This document shows, piece by piece, positions 35,825 to 44,814 of a stretch of DNA of 56,149 nucleotides (its first letter is position 1; every line of letters begins with the position of its first letter). Made by a program: the position numbers and the translations under genes. Under the pieces are notes generated by a model. The model saw only the letters and a program-made list of their open reading frames with translations. It was not told the DNA's origin and searched no databases. The stretch is taken from positions 1-56,149 of the forward strand of contig JADFXV010000013.1 in NCBI GenBank assembly GCA_015233395.1, read 5' to 3'. Source of the stretch: Desulfovibrionaceae bacterium (lineage in GTDB: Bacteria > Desulfobacterota > Desulfovibrionia > Desulfovibrionales > Desulfovibrionaceae).

Positions 35825-37450
35825 ATGACACAGGCTCACCACGCCGCGCCGGGCGATACGCTCGCGATCACGGCGCCGGCCCAAGCCGCCGGGATGCGCC
35901 TGGACGCCTTTTTGGCCGAACGCCTCGCCGGGTCCGGCCGGGCCAGAAGCGAAATACAGAAATGGATCAAGGACGGCCTGGTCCTGGTCGACGGCGCGGC
36001 CGCGGCCAAAACCAGCTTGAAGCTGCGCGGCGGCGAGGAGCTTCGCCTGAGCGTCCCCGCCGCCGTGGCGCGCCTGGCCCCCGAGGAAGGCGAACTGGAC
36101 ATCCTGTACGCCGACGACGCCCTGCTCGTGATCGACAAGCCCGCCGGGCTGACCGTACATCCCGCTCCGGGGCGTACGTCGGGCACCCTGGCGCACCGGC
36201 TGCTTGGGCGATTCCCGCAACTTCGCGACATGGATTCGCCGCGTCCCGGGGTGGTGCACCGCCTGGACAAGGACACTTCCGGGGTGATGCTCGCAGCCTT
36301 GACAAACGCCGCCCGCCTGCGGCTTTCCGCCGATTTCGCCGAGCGCCGCGTGGACAAGAGCTATCTCGCCCTGGTCCATGGCCGGCCGCGGCCGGACAAA
36401 GGCAGGATCAACGCCGACATCGGCCGCGATCCCGAACACCCGACCAAGATGGCCGTCGTCCGCAAGGGCGGCCGCGAGGCCGTGAGCGTCTACCAGCGGC
36501 TCTGGAGCGATCCGTACGACCGGTTCAGCCTGCTGCACGTCGCCATCTTCACCGGCCGCACGCATCAGATCCGCGTGCATCTGGCCCACCTGGGCCATCC
36601 GGTCGTGGGCGACGCGACGTACGGTTCCCAGCAACGAGCGATCTTAAAACGCGAGGAAAAACTCCTGGCCAAACTGGCGCGCAGGCAACTGCTGCACGCC
36701 TGGCGCATCGCCGTCGACCACCCCGAAACCGGCCAGCGCCTGACGTTCACCGCCGCCCCGCCCAGGGACATGACCGGCTTCACTCGCCTGGCCGCCAGAC
36801 GGCTGCAAAAGGTGGTGCTGACCGGCCTGCCCGGCAGCGGCAAGTCCGAAGCGCTGCGCCGCCTGGGCCGGGCCGGTTTTCCGGTCTTTTCCGCCGACGA
36901 CGCCGTGGCCGCGCTCTATGCGCACGGCGCCGACGGCTGGGTCATGCTGCGCCGGCGCTACGGAGAACGCTTCACGCCGGGCCAGGACGCGGACGGCGCG
37001 CCCGTGGACAAAAAGGCCCTGCTCGCGGCCATGCTTGAGTCCCCGGCCCTGCGCCGCGAAGTGGAGGACCTGATCCACCCGCTCGTGCGCCACGCCCTGG
37101 ACCGCTTCTGGCTGGAAAACAAAAACGCCCGGGCGGCCTTTGCCGAGGCGCCGCTCTATTTTGAGGCGGGCTGGCAGGACATGGACGCCGGGGCGGTCAC
37201 GGTGTTCGTGGACGCGGACCACGCCTCGCGTCTGGCGCGCCTGGAAAACCGGGGACTGTCCCGGGAAGTCGCCGCCGCCCTGAACGCCTGGCAGTTGCCG
37301 CCGGAAACCAAGCGCGCGCGCTGCGACCTCGCGCTCGACAACAGCGGCCCGCTTACCGCCCTGGACGCGGCCGCGGCCGGCCTGCTCGCCGCCCTGCGCC
37401 TGCGCCGGACCCAGGCCGCGCGCGCCTTCGTCTTCCCCCTGCCCGCCTGA
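35825..37450 (+). CDS. RluD-type pseudouridine synthase fused to dephospho-CoA kinase
   Basis: A 541-residue two-enzyme chain. Residues about 20-85 are an S4-type RNA-binding domain. Residues about 90-315 form the RluA/RluD catalytic domain, with HRLDKDTSG (catalytic Asp148) and TGRTHQIRVHL. From residue ~328 a CoaE-like kinase begins with VVLTGLPGSGKSEALRRLG (P-loop 334-341) and FSADDAV (Asp358/359), through HPLVRHAL to the C-terminus. CoaE phosphorylates dephospho-CoA, the last CoA step; RluD modifies 23S rRNA. AAAGGA lies before ATG 35825. Confidence 0.88.
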   Translation: MTQAHHAAPGDTLAITAPAQAAGMRLDAFLAERLAGSGRARSEIQKWIKDGLVLVDGAAAAKTSLKLRGGEELRLSVPAAVARLAPEEGELDILYADDALLVIDKPAGLTVHPAPGRTSGTLAHRLLGRFPQLRDMDSPRPGVVHRLDKDTSGVMLAALTNAARLRLSADFAERRVDKSYLALVHGRPRPDKGRINADIGRDPEHPTKMAVVRKGGREAVSVYQRLWSDPYDRFSLLHVAIFTGRTHQIRVHLAHLGHPVVGDATYGSQQRAILKREEKLLAKLARRQLLHAWRIAVDHPETGQRLTFTAAPPRDMTGFTRLAARRLQKVVLTGLPGSGKSEALRRLGRAGFPVFSADDAVAALYAHGADGWVMLRRRYGERFTPGQDADGAPVDKKALLAAMLESPALRREVEDLIHPLVRHALDRFWLENKNARAAFAEAPLYFEAGWQDMDAGAVTVFVDADHASRLARLENRGLSREVAAALNAWQLPPETKRARCDLALDNSGPLTALDAAAAGLLAALRLRRTQAARAFVFPLPA

Positions 37451-37522
37451 TTGCGCCCGCCCCCATTTGGGTGCATAACCGCGCCTGCCGGGACTTGCGG
37501 CGGCTCCACGGCGATGGGGCGT

Positions 37523-37663
37523 GAGGGACTGGCGAAAAGAGTGGTTTTTTGACGCCTCCGGCGGCCAAAGGGCTGCGCCCTTTGGAATCCCGCATCATTT
37601 TCATGAGGCGCTCAGGCGAGTCGCCAGCCTGACCCGGCGGCACATGAATTTTGCAAGAGGCTC
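37523..37663. mobile_element. MITE family B, copy 1 (141 bp)
   Basis: From GAGGGACTGGCGAAAAGAGT to ATGAATTTTGCAAGAGGCTC. The same length, ends and core (CCTCCGGCGGCCAAAGGG...CCCTTTGGAATCCC) occur inverted at 53939-54079. It also contains AAAAGAGTGGTTTT, shared with MITE family A. Confidence 0.8.
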
Positions 37664-37675
37664 AGGTTATACAGT

Positions 37676-37735
37676 TTTTTGGAAAAGGGGTCTGGGGAAA
37701 AACCTTTTGCCCGCAAAAGGTTTTTCCCCCAATTT
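37676..37735. repeat. A-tract hairpin just upstream of the DHA2 gene
   Basis: Perfect 17-bp arms GGGGAAAAACCTTTTGC (37694-37710) and complement (37713-37729), 2-nt loop. It lies 16 nt before ATG 37746, where no Shine-Dalgarno is seen. Confidence 0.75.
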
Positions 37736-37745
37736 TTCATTCGTT

Positions 37746-39182
37746 ATGACGCTACTCAAAATTACCGACGACAACCGCAAGTGGTGGGTTTTGGCGGCCA
37801 TGACCGGTTCGTTGTCGATGATCATGATCGACCAGACCGTGGTCAGCGTGGCTTTGCCGCGCATGCAGCAGGATCTGGGCATGAGCGTGACCGGGGCGCA
37901 GTGGGTGGTCAGCGCCTTTTTGCTGTCCCTGGCCTCGTTTATGGCCGTGGGCGGCCGCCTGGGCGACACGCTTGGCCGGCCCAGGGCGTTTGTCGCCGGG
38001 GTGGCGCTGTTCGCCTTGGCCTCGGCGGTCTGCGGCCTGGCGCAAAGTCAGGCCCAGATCGTCTGCGGCCGGGTTTTGCAGGGCCTGGGCGCGGCGCTGA
38101 TGCAACCGGCCTCGGCGGCCATGGTCATCGGCGCCTTCCACCCGTCCGAGCGCGGCCGCGCCATGGCGCTGTACGCCGGGATCTCCATGGGGCTGATGGC
38201 CATGGGCCCGCTGATCGGCGGCCTGCTCACCCAGTACCTGTCCTGGCGGTACGCCTTCCACATCAACCAGCCGGTGGCGCTCTGGGCGATCGTGATGACC
38301 TTCGTCGCCAGGCCCACGGACCGGCCCGACCCGCAGGCCGTCAACTGGTCCAATCTGGCCCTGTTTCTGCTGGGATTGCCCTTTGTTGTGCTGGCCTTGC
38401 AGCAGGGCAACGACTGGGGCTGGTCAAGCCCGGAGATCCTGGCCTGCGGCGGCTGGGGTTTGGCCATGACCCTGATTTTCGTCGCGCGCGAACGGCGCTC
38501 GGCCACGCCGCTCTTGCGCCTGACGCTTTTTGCCGACCGGACGTTCGCGGCCGAGGCCTTTTTGCTCGCCTCGATCCAGGGCGCGATGACCGCCAATGTG
38601 GTCTTCGGCTCGATTTACCTGCAGCGGGCGCTTGGTTTTTCGCCCTCGCGGGCCGGGGCGTCGCTGCTTTTTCTGATCACTCCGGTGCTCGTCATGGCCC
38701 AGATCTCGGGCCGTTTCTACGACCGGCGCGGGGTGCGGATTCCGGCCGTGGCCGGTTCCGGGCTGATTTTTTTGAGCATGGCGTACCAGTGCCTGGCCCT
38801 GCGCCTGTGCGACTTCGCCTGGATCGCGCCCGGTTTGGCGCTGTTTGGCGTCGGCATCGGCTGCATCATGACCCCGGTCAACACCGACGCCTTGTCGCGC
38901 GCCCCGAACCTGGCGCGCGGCCAGGCCTCGGGCCTGATCCAGACCACGCGGCAGGTCGGCGGCTCGATGGGCCTGGCCGCCGTCGGCGCGATCTTCGGCC
39001 ATTTCGCCGTCAACGGCGTGGAGAACGGCCCGGCCCTGATCAACGGCCTGACCGCCGGCTACGCCCTGGCCTCCTTGATGGTGTTGGCGGGGTTCGTGGC
39101 GGCGCTGAAATGGATGAAGGGGGGGCGGACGGAACATGAAGCGACAACCGGGGCTCTGCCCCAGGCCCCGCCGGAGGGATGA
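37746..39182 (+). CDS. DHA2-family (EmrB/QacA) drug exporter
   Basis: A 478-residue MFS protein with many transmembrane helices. Motifs of the drug:H+ antiporter family are visible: IMIDQTVVSVALPRMQQDL (helix 1, motif D1), GGRLGDTLGRPRAF (motif A) and GRVLQGLGAALMQPASAAM (motif B). It exports toxic compounds using proton motive force; the substrate is unknown. The last ~15 residues (GALPQAPPEG) are encoded by the start of a hairpin cassette. No Shine-Dalgarno; a stable hairpin lies just upstream. Confidence 0.87.
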   Translation: MTLLKITDDNRKWWVLAAMTGSLSMIMIDQTVVSVALPRMQQDLGMSVTGAQWVVSAFLLSLASFMAVGGRLGDTLGRPRAFVAGVALFALASAVCGLAQSQAQIVCGRVLQGLGAALMQPASAAMVIGAFHPSERGRAMALYAGISMGLMAMGPLIGGLLTQYLSWRYAFHINQPVALWAIVMTFVARPTDRPDPQAVNWSNLALFLLGLPFVVLALQQGNDWGWSSPEILACGGWGLAMTLIFVARERRSATPLLRLTLFADRTFAAEAFLLASIQGAMTANVVFGSIYLQRALGFSPSRAGASLLFLITPVLVMAQISGRFYDRRGVRIPAVAGSGLIFLSMAYQCLALRLCDFAWIAPGLALFGVGIGCIMTPVNTDALSRAPNLARGQASGLIQTTRQVGGSMGLAAVGAIFGHFAVNGVENGPALINGLTAGYALASLMVLAGFVAALKWMKGGRTEHEATTGALPQAPPEG

Positions 39183-39200
39183 TCCCCGCAGACCCCCTCG
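39142..39200. repeat. GC hairpin cassette, copy 9 (short; overlaps the DHA2 C-terminus)
   Basis: CCGGGGCTCTGCCCCAGGCC and CGGAGGGATGATCCCCGCAG remnant, overlapping the last codons of the exporter and lying between it and convergent pyrF. Confidence 0.6.
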
Positions 39201-39229
39201 ATAGATAATTCACCCCTTGTCTTCTCTGC

Positions 39230-40183
39230 TTACCGCAATATCGCGTTCAACTCCCCCCGCGCCCCCGTCGCCTTCTCCCGCACCTTTCCGAAATAATCCG
39301 CCTCGTCCGGGTCGCAGGGATAGATGATGCTTCTTGAGGAATTGACGATCGCTCCCATTCCCTGGTCGTCGAACGCGGCGCGGACGCCGCCCGCTCCCGC
39401 GCCCTGGGCGCCGAAACCGGGCATGAGAATCACCGCGCGGGGCATGAGCGCGCGCAGCTTGGGCAGGCTTTCGGGCTGGGTCGCGCCGATGACCGCGCCC
39501 ACGGCGCTGTAGCCGGACTTGCCGATCATTTTTTTATCCTCGCCCCAGGCGTCGACCAGCGCGGCCAGGCGCTCGGCCACGGTTTCGCCGGCCCCGGCAC
39601 CGTGCGGCCTGGCGATTGGCAGGTCCTGGACCTGCGCGCCCGAGGGATTGGAGGTCTTGACCAGGATAAACAGGCCCTTGCCGCTCGCGGCGCAGGCGTC
39701 CACGAACGGCTTGATCCCGTCCTCGCCCAAAAAGGGCGTGACCGTCAGGGCGTCGCAGGCGAAGGCCGCCCGGTCCGGTCCCGTGTCCGGGCCGAGATAG
39801 GCCCGGGCGTAGCGCCGCGCGGTCGAGCCGATGTCGTTGCGCTTGGCGTCCATGATCACCGGAAGGCCGCGAGCCTTCGCCGCCAGACAGGCTGCGGTCA
39901 GGGCGCGCAGGCCGTGGTGGCCGTAAGCCTCGAAATGGGCGATCTGGAATTTGACCGCGCAGGCCAGGTCGTGCGTCGCGTCCAGGACTTCCAGGCAAAA
40001 GGCGGCCAGGCAATCGCCGATGCGCTTGGCGTTCGCAGGGTCGCTCCAGCTTTCCGGCCCCAGGCTGAAGCGCTGCAGAAGCTCCAGCGGAAACCGGGCC
40101 AGGTCCGGATCGAGCCCGACGCACAGGCGCGAATCGGTTGCGGCCACGCGCGCAAAAAGCCGGTCGGCGAAATGGGCGGTCAT
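39230..40183 (-). CDS. pyrF: Orotidine 5'-phosphate decarboxylase (long type)
   Basis: A 317-residue TIM-barrel enzyme making UMP from OMP. The catalytic run DAKRNDIGS gives Asp112, Lys114 and Asp117. The length and RLCVGLDPDLARFP start fit the type 2 (PyrF of actinobacteria/deltaproteobacteria) group, longer than E. coli PyrF. AAAGGAAG precedes ATG 40183. It follows folE2 by 19 bp on the same strand, so the two nucleotide-linked genes are likely one operon. Confidence 0.94.
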   Translation of the reverse strand: MTAHFADRLFARVAATDSRLCVGLDPDLARFPLELLQRFSLGPESWSDPANAKRIGDCLAAFCLEVLDATHDLACAVKFQIAHFEAYGHHGLRALTAACLAAKARGLPVIMDAKRNDIGSTARRYARAYLGPDTGPDRAAFACDALTVTPFLGEDGIKPFVDACAASGKGLFILVKTSNPSGAQVQDLPIARPHGAGAGETVAERLAALVDAWGEDKKMIGKSGYSAVGAVIGATQPESLPKLRALMPRAVILMPGFGAQGAGAGGVRAAFDDQGMGAIVNSSRSIIYPCDPDEADYFGKVREKATGARGELNAILR

Positions 40184-40202
40184 GAGGGCTTCCTTTAGAG
40201 CG

Positions 40203-40973
40203 CTATTTCGCGCGCTCGATCGCGGCGAAGGCGCTGTGGTTGTGGATGGACTCGAAACTCTCGGCCGAGGCCTTGTACCAGGTGACCAGCGGGTGCGCGT
40301 TGAGCGCGCTGGCGGCGGCGCGCACCACGTCCTCGACGAACGCCGGATTCTCGAAGGCGTCCTCGGTGACGTACTTCTCGTCGCGGCGCTTGAGCACGGC
40401 GTACACCTTGGACGAGGCCGAAGACTCGGCGATGTCGATGAGCTCCTCCAGCCACAAAAAACCCTTGAAACGGCAACGCAAACTGACCACGGCGCGCTGG
40501 GAATGGGCGCTCTTGCCGGAAATGGCCAGCGAACACGGACACACGGTCATCACCGGCGCCTCGACGCCGAGCGTGATGCGAAAACCCGCGTCGTCAAGGC
40601 GCCCCTCGACCGAACACTGATAGTCCATGACCCCGGGCGAGGCCGAAACCGGCGCCTTGCGCTTGATGAAATACGGGAAGCGAAACGTCACGTGCGCGTC
40701 CTTCGCCTTGAGCCTGCCGCGCACCTCGGAAAGCAGCTCGCGAAACGAGGCGTAACTCAAATCGCCGCTCCAACTCTCAAGCGCCTCGACGAAACGGCTC
40801 ATGTGCGTGCCTTTGAACCTGGCCGGCAAATCCACGCCGATCTCCACGTCGGCGACCGTGTGCTGCACGCCCTCGGCCTTGTCGCGCACAAGCAGCGGTA
40901 AACGCAGATTCTTGATGCCCACCCGGTCGATCGGCAACGAGACCGCGGCCGGGTCGTTTTGGATGTCCTTCAT
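40203..40973 (-). CDS. folE2: GTP cyclohydrolase FolE2 (type IB)
   Basis: A 256-residue metal-dependent enzyme converting GTP to dihydroneopterin triphosphate for folate. Family features: N-terminal [15 protein letters not shown], the Cys-bearing [20 protein letters not shown] and the Glu-rich C-terminus [13 protein letters not shown]. FolE2 can use metals other than zinc. The GGAGG before ATG 40973 is within a GC hairpin module. Operon with pyrF. Confidence 0.93.
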   Translation of the reverse strand: MKDIQNDPAAVSLPIDRVGIKNLRLPLLVRDKAEGVQHTVADVEIGVDLPARFKGTHMSRFVEALESWSGDLSYASFRELLSEVRGRLKAKDAHVTFRFPYFIKRKAPVSASPGVMDYQCSVEGRLDDAGFRITLGVEAPVMTVCPCSLAISGKSAHSQRAVVSLRCRFKGFLWLEELIDIAESSASSKVYAVLKRRDEKYVTEDAFENPAFVEDVVRAAASALNAHPLVTWYKASAESFESIHNHSAFAAIERAK

Positions 40974-40982
40974 GTGGTCTCT

Positions 40983-41033
40983 GCCTCCGGTGGCCAGGGA
41001 GAAGGGCTGCGCCCTTCCCCCTGGTCGCCCATC
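40983..41033. repeat. GC hairpin module, copy 10 (short)
   Basis: GCCTCCGGTGGCCAGGGAGAAGGGC...GCCCTTCCCCCTGG arms; the CCTCC end is the folE2 ribosome-binding site on the other strand. It follows nikR (convergent in direction of reading from nikR's end). Confidence 0.65.
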
Positions 41034-41035
41034 CC

Positions 41036-41455
41036 CTACTTCAAATCATGCCCCGTGGTCGCCAGGGTGAGTTTGCCGTGTTTGACGCCTTTGGTGGAGA
41101 TGAGTTTGTCGGAGAGCTTTTTGATGGCGTCGCCCGGGCCTTTAAGCACCAGCACTTCCAGGCAGTTGTGGTGGTCCAGGTGGACGTGCAGGGCGCTCAT
41201 CACAAGGTCGTGCGCGTCGTGCTGGATGGCGGTGAGTTTCTGGGCCAGGTCGCTGACGTGGTGGTCGTAGACCAGGGTGAGGGTTCCGGCGGTTTCCTTG
41301 TCCGAGGACTCCCAGTCCTTTTGGATCAAAACGCCCCGGATCAGATCGCGGATGGCCTCGCTTCTGGTCTGGTAGCTTTTTTCCCGGCACAGGGCGTCGA
41401 ATTTTTCGAGCAGGTCGGAGTTGAGCGAGACGCCGAAGCGGATGGTTTCACCCAT
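41036..41455 (-). CDS. nikR: Nickel-responsive regulator NikR
   Basis: A 139-residue ribbon-helix-helix repressor with ACT-like metal domain. Residues 1-45 ([16 protein letters not shown]...[10 protein letters not shown]) form the DNA-binding ribbon-helix-helix. High-affinity nickel ligands are present: His79, His90, His92 and Cys98 ([13 protein letters not shown]), equivalent to His76/87/89/Cys95 of E. coli NikR. ATG 41455 (MGETIRFGV) overlaps the end of the upstream methyltransferase by 8 bp, so the two are cotranscribed. No nickel uptake gene is in the window. Confidence 0.93.
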   Translation of the reverse strand: MGETIRFGVSLNSDLLEKFDALCREKSYQTRSEAIRDLIRGVLIQKDWESSDKETAGTLTLVYDHHVSDLAQKLTAIQHDAHDLVMSALHVHLDHHNCLEVLVLKGPGDAIKKLSDKLISTKGVKHGKLTLATTGHDLK

Positions 41456-42245
41456 GATCGTTCTCCCGTCGGGCCGCCGCCAGGGGCGGGGCAAGTTCCC
41501 AGAGATTGACCGTGACCGTATAGCCCTCCACGGGCACGGGCTCGGTGGTGAGGCGGCGCACGCCGAAGCCCTCGACGGCGAGTTCCTCCCATACCGGAGC
41601 GGACACGCTGCGCCTGGGCTCGGCCAGCCAGACGCGACCGCAGGGCTTGAGGCAGGCGCGAAAAAGATCGCGCAGGGGTTCGTAAAAACGCCGTTCGTAG
41701 AGGATGTCGCCGCCCCACATGAAATCGAAGGAGTGTGGCGCAAAACCCGGCGCGCGCCAGTCCATGAGCGTGAACAGCGGCGAGAGGCCGCCGTTTCGGC
41801 GGGCGTTGCCGCGCGCATAGCCAAGCGCCGGGCGTTCGTAGTCCAGGCCCACCACCCGTGCGCCGAGATTCGCCGCGACGATCGCGGTCAGCCCCAGGCC
41901 GCAGCCCAGGTCGAGGCAGGCCGCGCCCCGGATTTCGTTTTGCATTTTGGCCAGCCACTCGGCCAAAAGCAGGCTGGCCGGCCAGATCTCGGCCCAATAG
42001 GGCGCGCGCTCGTCGCAGCCGAATTCGTCCTCGCCGATCCCGGCCCAAAGCGTTTCCAGGTCGGCGCCGCGCTCGATGAGCCAGTCGCGGCCGCAGGCGG
42101 ACACGGCCAGACGCTGGCGGCCTTTGCCGGAACAGGCCGGCAGAATACGGATCGGCCCGGGCCCGGAGCTTCCGGACGCGGCCGGCGGCATGACCGGCGT
42201 TGCGGGCGCGGCCGGCTCTCGTGTTGCGAAGGATGATTTGCGCAT
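41448..42245 (-). CDS. METTL21/Methyltransferase_16-like SAM methyltransferase
   Basis: A 265-residue protein. After a ~35-residue Ala/Pro-rich start, it has the Rossmann SAM motif [20 protein letters not shown], and [22 protein letters not shown] before it. The arrangement Trp-Ala-Glu-x-Trp-Pro followed by this motif is typical of the protein-lysine methyltransferase family (ETFB-KMT/METTL20-21 type). The target is unknown. ATG 42245 ([11 protein letters not shown]) is chosen; the upstream frame is a shadow. First gene of the nikR operon. Confidence 0.75.
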   Translation of the reverse strand: MRKSSFATREPAAPATPVMPPAASGSSGPGPIRILPACSGKGRQRLAVSACGRDWLIERGADLETLWAGIGEDEFGCDERAPYWAEIWPASLLLAEWLAKMQNEIRGAACLDLGCGLGLTAIVAANLGARVVGLDYERPALGYARGNARRNGGLSPLFTLMDWRAPGFAPHSFDFMWGGDILYERRFYEPLRDLFRACLKPCGRVWLAEPRRSVSAPVWEELAVEGFGVRRLTTEPVPVEGYTVTVNLWELAPPLAAARRENDHG

Positions 42246-42384
42246 GGTTTGTATGCCGCGCGTGTTACACTCCTGGCCCATTCTTCGCAAGAGACGCGCC
42301 CGAAGCTGGCGCGCCCTGCGCCCGGCCCGCGCCCTGGGCATGGTTTTGGCATGAACCGGACGCGTATCCGATGGAGGGAAAATC

Positions 42385-42624
42385 ATGCCCATTGCCGCCA
42401 TAGCCGCGAACCCGGCCGCACCCGTAGCCCAGCCCGGCGAAAATCCATACCACGCGCCCGCGCCGGCGCGGGCAACGGACGTCGTTTCCGTCAGCGCCGA
42501 AGCCAAAAATCTGGCCGCGCCGGCCCAAGACACCGTCATCGATCCCGCCTCCCAAGGCGATATCGCCTCGGTGCACGACTTCGACCCCGAACGCATCCAA
42601 CGCCTGCTCAAATTGCTGGAGTAA
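42385..42624 (+). CDS. Small hypothetical protein
   Basis: A 79-residue protein with GGAGGG 7 nt before ATG. The first half is Ala/Pro-rich and probably disordered. DVVSVSAEAKNLA (32-44) is a pattern also seen in small flagellar or surface-associated regulators, but this is weak. It ends with an amphipathic helix (DPERIQRLLKLLE). Divergent from the methyltransferase-nikR operon (139 bp apart). Confidence 0.55.
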   Translation: MPIAAIAANPAAPVAQPGENPYHAPAPARATDVVSVSAEAKNLAAPAQDTVIDPASQGDIASVHDFDPERIQRLLKLLE

Positions 42625-42629
42625 AGGCA

Positions 42630-42748
42630 ATGCCTCCGGCCAGGGGGAAGGGCGCAGCCCTTCCCCCTGGACCCCCATCCCGCTGGGGCTCCGCCCCAGA
42701 CCCCGCCGGGGGCGATGATCGCCCCCGGACCCCCGCGACGGGGGCTCT
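42630..42748. repeat. GC hairpin cassette, copy 11
   Basis: AGGGGGAAGGGC...GCCCTTCCCCCTGG, then CTGGGGCTCCGCCCCAG and CCGGGGGCGATGATCGCCCCC. It follows the small protein gene. The rest of 42625-43067 (443 bp without a gene) holds the A-tract element below and the gcvH leader. Confidence 0.8.
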
Positions 42749-42796
42749 GTTATTCACACATAACCCCGTGGTTTTTGGAAAATTATATGTTCCCCC

Positions 42797-42937
42797 CATG
42801 AAAGTTTTTTTGGGGAAAGAGGTTCCGGGGCAAAGCGAGAGTTGAAAATGTCCCCATTTTCTACTCTCGCCTTGCGTCGTCAGCGCGTAGCGCTGGCCGA
42901 CGCCCTCCGCCACAAACAGGGGTTTTCCCCCGGTTCC
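42797..42937. repeat. A-tract element with conserved ~100-bp loop insert, copy 2
   Basis: CATGAAAGTTTTTTTGGGG start, GAGAGTTGAAAATGTCCCC and complement hairpin (42836-42869), then CGTCGTCAGCGCGTAGCGCT and a GGGGTTTTCCCCCGGTTCC end. Closely matches 16081-16216 in the same orientation. Confidence 0.85.
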
Positions 42938-43067
42938 TCTTATCCCCTCCCCTCCCCGCCCCTCCCCGCCCTCCCCCATCTCCGTCCGCCTTGCCCCTGG
43001 CGCTTGCCCTTGATATAGTGGCCGGATCGCGCCGCAATGCGGCCAACAGGCCCAAAAGGAGCAGGTC

Positions 43068-43445
43068 ATGATTCCAGGGGATCTCAAATACACCAAGTCG
43101 CACGAGTGGGCCCGGATCGAGGGCGATACGGCCGTTGTCGGCATCACCGATTTCGCCCAGGAGCAGCTCGGCGACATCACCTTCGTCGATTTGCCCGCGC
43201 TCGGGGCCGGACTCACGGAAGGCGCGGAGCTTGGTTCGATCGAGTCGGTCAAGGCGGCCAGCGATCTGTATTCGCCGGTGACCGGCGAAGTCTCGGCCGT
43301 GAACGAGGCGCTCGCTTCGGAGCCGGAGCTGGTCAACAGGGAGCCTTACGGCCGGGGCTGGCTGGTCAAGGTGAAGCTCGCGGCCGCGCCGGAGAATCTG
43401 CTGTCCGCCGGAGATTACGAAGCCGTCGCGGCCTCGGACCACTAA
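43068..43445 (+). CDS. gcvH: Glycine cleavage system H protein
   Basis: A 125-residue lipoyl carrier that shuttles the methylamine group between GcvP, GcvT and Lpd. The lipoylation site is Lys62 in [11 protein letters not shown]. Length and the N-terminal [13 protein letters not shown] are standard. AAAAGGAG precedes ATG 43068. First gene of gcvH-gcvPA-gcvPB. No glycine riboswitch was recognised upstream. gcvT is not in the window. Confidence 0.95.
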   Translation: MIPGDLKYTKSHEWARIEGDTAVVGITDFAQEQLGDITFVDLPALGAGLTEGAELGSIESVKAASDLYSPVTGEVSAVNEALASEPELVNREPYGRGWLVKVKLAAAPENLLSAGDYEAVAASDH

Positions 43446-43482
43446 CCGCCAGGCCCCGGCCGGGCCGTTTTGGAGACGAGCG

Positions 43483-44814
43483 ATGCCGTATATTCCCCAC
43501 ACCCCGGAGGAAGTCCGGGAGATGCTTCAAAGCGTCGGCGTGGCAAACGTCGAGGAACTTTTCGCCGACATACCGCGAGAGCTGCGGCCGGCCAGTTTCG
43601 ATCTGCCGCCGGGCATGACCGAGATGGGCGTGCGCGACCGGCTCGAAGCCTTGGCGGCCAAGAACCGCATCGACTTCGTGAGTTTTCTCGGCGCCGGATT
43701 TTACGACCATTACGTGCCTTCGGCCGTGGACGCCCTGGCCTCGCGCGGCGAATTCTACACCGCCTACACACCCTACCAGGCCGAGGCTTCCCAGGGCACG
43801 CTCCAGGCGATCTTCGAATTCCAGACGGCGGTCTGCCGCCTGTTCGGCATGGACGTGGCCAACGCCTCGGTCTACGACGGCGGCACGGCCATTTACGAAG
43901 CCCTGATGATGGCCGTGCGCCAGACCAAGCGCGCCACGGCCCTGATCTGCGAGACGGTCAGCCCGATTTACCGCACCATGCTGGCCACCTTCACCGAAAA
44001 GCTGGGGCTGACGCTCACGACCGTGCCGCATGCGGACGGCCTGACCGATTTTACGGCCTTCGAAGCCGCCCTGGATTCCCGGTGCGCCGCCGTGGTGGTG
44101 CAAAATCCCAATTTCTTCGGCGCGGTCCAGGATTACGCGGCGCTTTTCGCCAAGGCCAAGTCGCTCGGCGCGCTATCGATCGCAAGCGCCTATCCGGTCA
44201 TGGCCTCGCTTCTGGCCACGCCCCGGTCCATGGGCGCGGACATCTGCGTGGCCGAGGGGCAAAGCCTCGGGCTGCCCCTGTCCTTCGGCGGCCCGTACCT
44301 GGGCGTCATGACCTGCACCAAGGAACTGGCGCGCCAGATGCCCGGGCGCATCGTCGGACGCACCGCCGACGCCAACGGCCGCACCGGCTACGTGCTCACC
44401 CTGCAAGCCAGGGAGCAGCACATCCGCCGCCAGAAGGCCACGTCCAACATCTGCTCCAACCAAGCCCTGTGCGCCTTGCGGGTGCTCATCCACCTGTGCC
44501 TGCTCGGAGACGAGGGCCTGCGCCGCCAGGCGCTCAATTCCGTGGAAAAGGCCCATTACGCGGCCCAGCGCTTGACCGCGATTCCGGGCGTGCGCCTGCT
44601 CAACGACGCGCCCTTCGCCAACGAGTTCACCGTGGTTTTGCCGGGCACGGCCCTGGAGAGCTGCTCCAATCTGATGCGCTGGCAGTACGTCCCGGGCTTT
44701 CCGCTGACGCGCTATTATCCCGGGCTCGAAAACGCCCTGGTGGTCTGCTGCACGGAAAAGCACCGCCTCTCCGACATCGACACCCTGGCCGACATGATAG
44801 GAGCGCTGCAATGA
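43483..44814 (+). CDS. gcvPA: Glycine dehydrogenase (decarboxylating) subunit 1
   Basis: A 443-residue alpha subunit of the split P protein. The N-terminal pattern MPYIPHTPEEVREML and the middle motifs PYQAEASQGTLQAIFEFQT and SFGGPYLGVM identify it. With GcvPB it forms the PLP enzyme releasing CO2 from glycine. GGAGA precedes ATG 43483; 37 bp after gcvH. Its stop overlaps the gcvPB start (ATGA). Confidence 0.95.
   Translation: MPYIPHTPEEVREMLQSVGVANVEELFADIPRELRPASFDLPPGMTEMGVRDRLEALAAKNRIDFVSFLGAGFYDHYVPSAVDALASRGEFYTAYTPYQAEASQGTLQAIFEFQTAVCRLFGMDVANASVYDGGTAIYEALMMAVRQTKRATALICETVSPIYRTMLATFTEKLGLTLTTVPHADGLTDFTAFEAALDSRCAAVVVQNPNFFGAVQDYAALFAKAKSLGALSIASAYPVMASLLATPRSMGADICVAEGQSLGLPLSFGGPYLGVMTCTKELARQMPGRIVGRTADANGRTGYVLTLQAREQHIRRQKATSNICSNQALCALRVLIHLCLLGDEGLRRQALNSVEKAHYAAQRLTAIPGVRLLNDAPFANEFTVVLPGTALESCSNLMRWQYVPGFPLTRYYPGLENALVVCCTEKHRLSDIDTLADMIGALQ

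Noticed and set aside
42241-42280. GTGTTAC half-site near 42271, resembling half of a Desulfovibrio-type NikR operator
   Set aside because: The second half (GTAACAC at the proper spacing) is absent.
42990-43025. Sigma-54-like TGGCGC...TTGAT upstream of gcvH
   Set aside because: The -12 GC element is missing.
42938-43067. Possible glycine riboswitch upstream of gcvH
   Set aside because: The sequence is mostly C-rich tract, and I cannot see the conserved tandem aptamer core.
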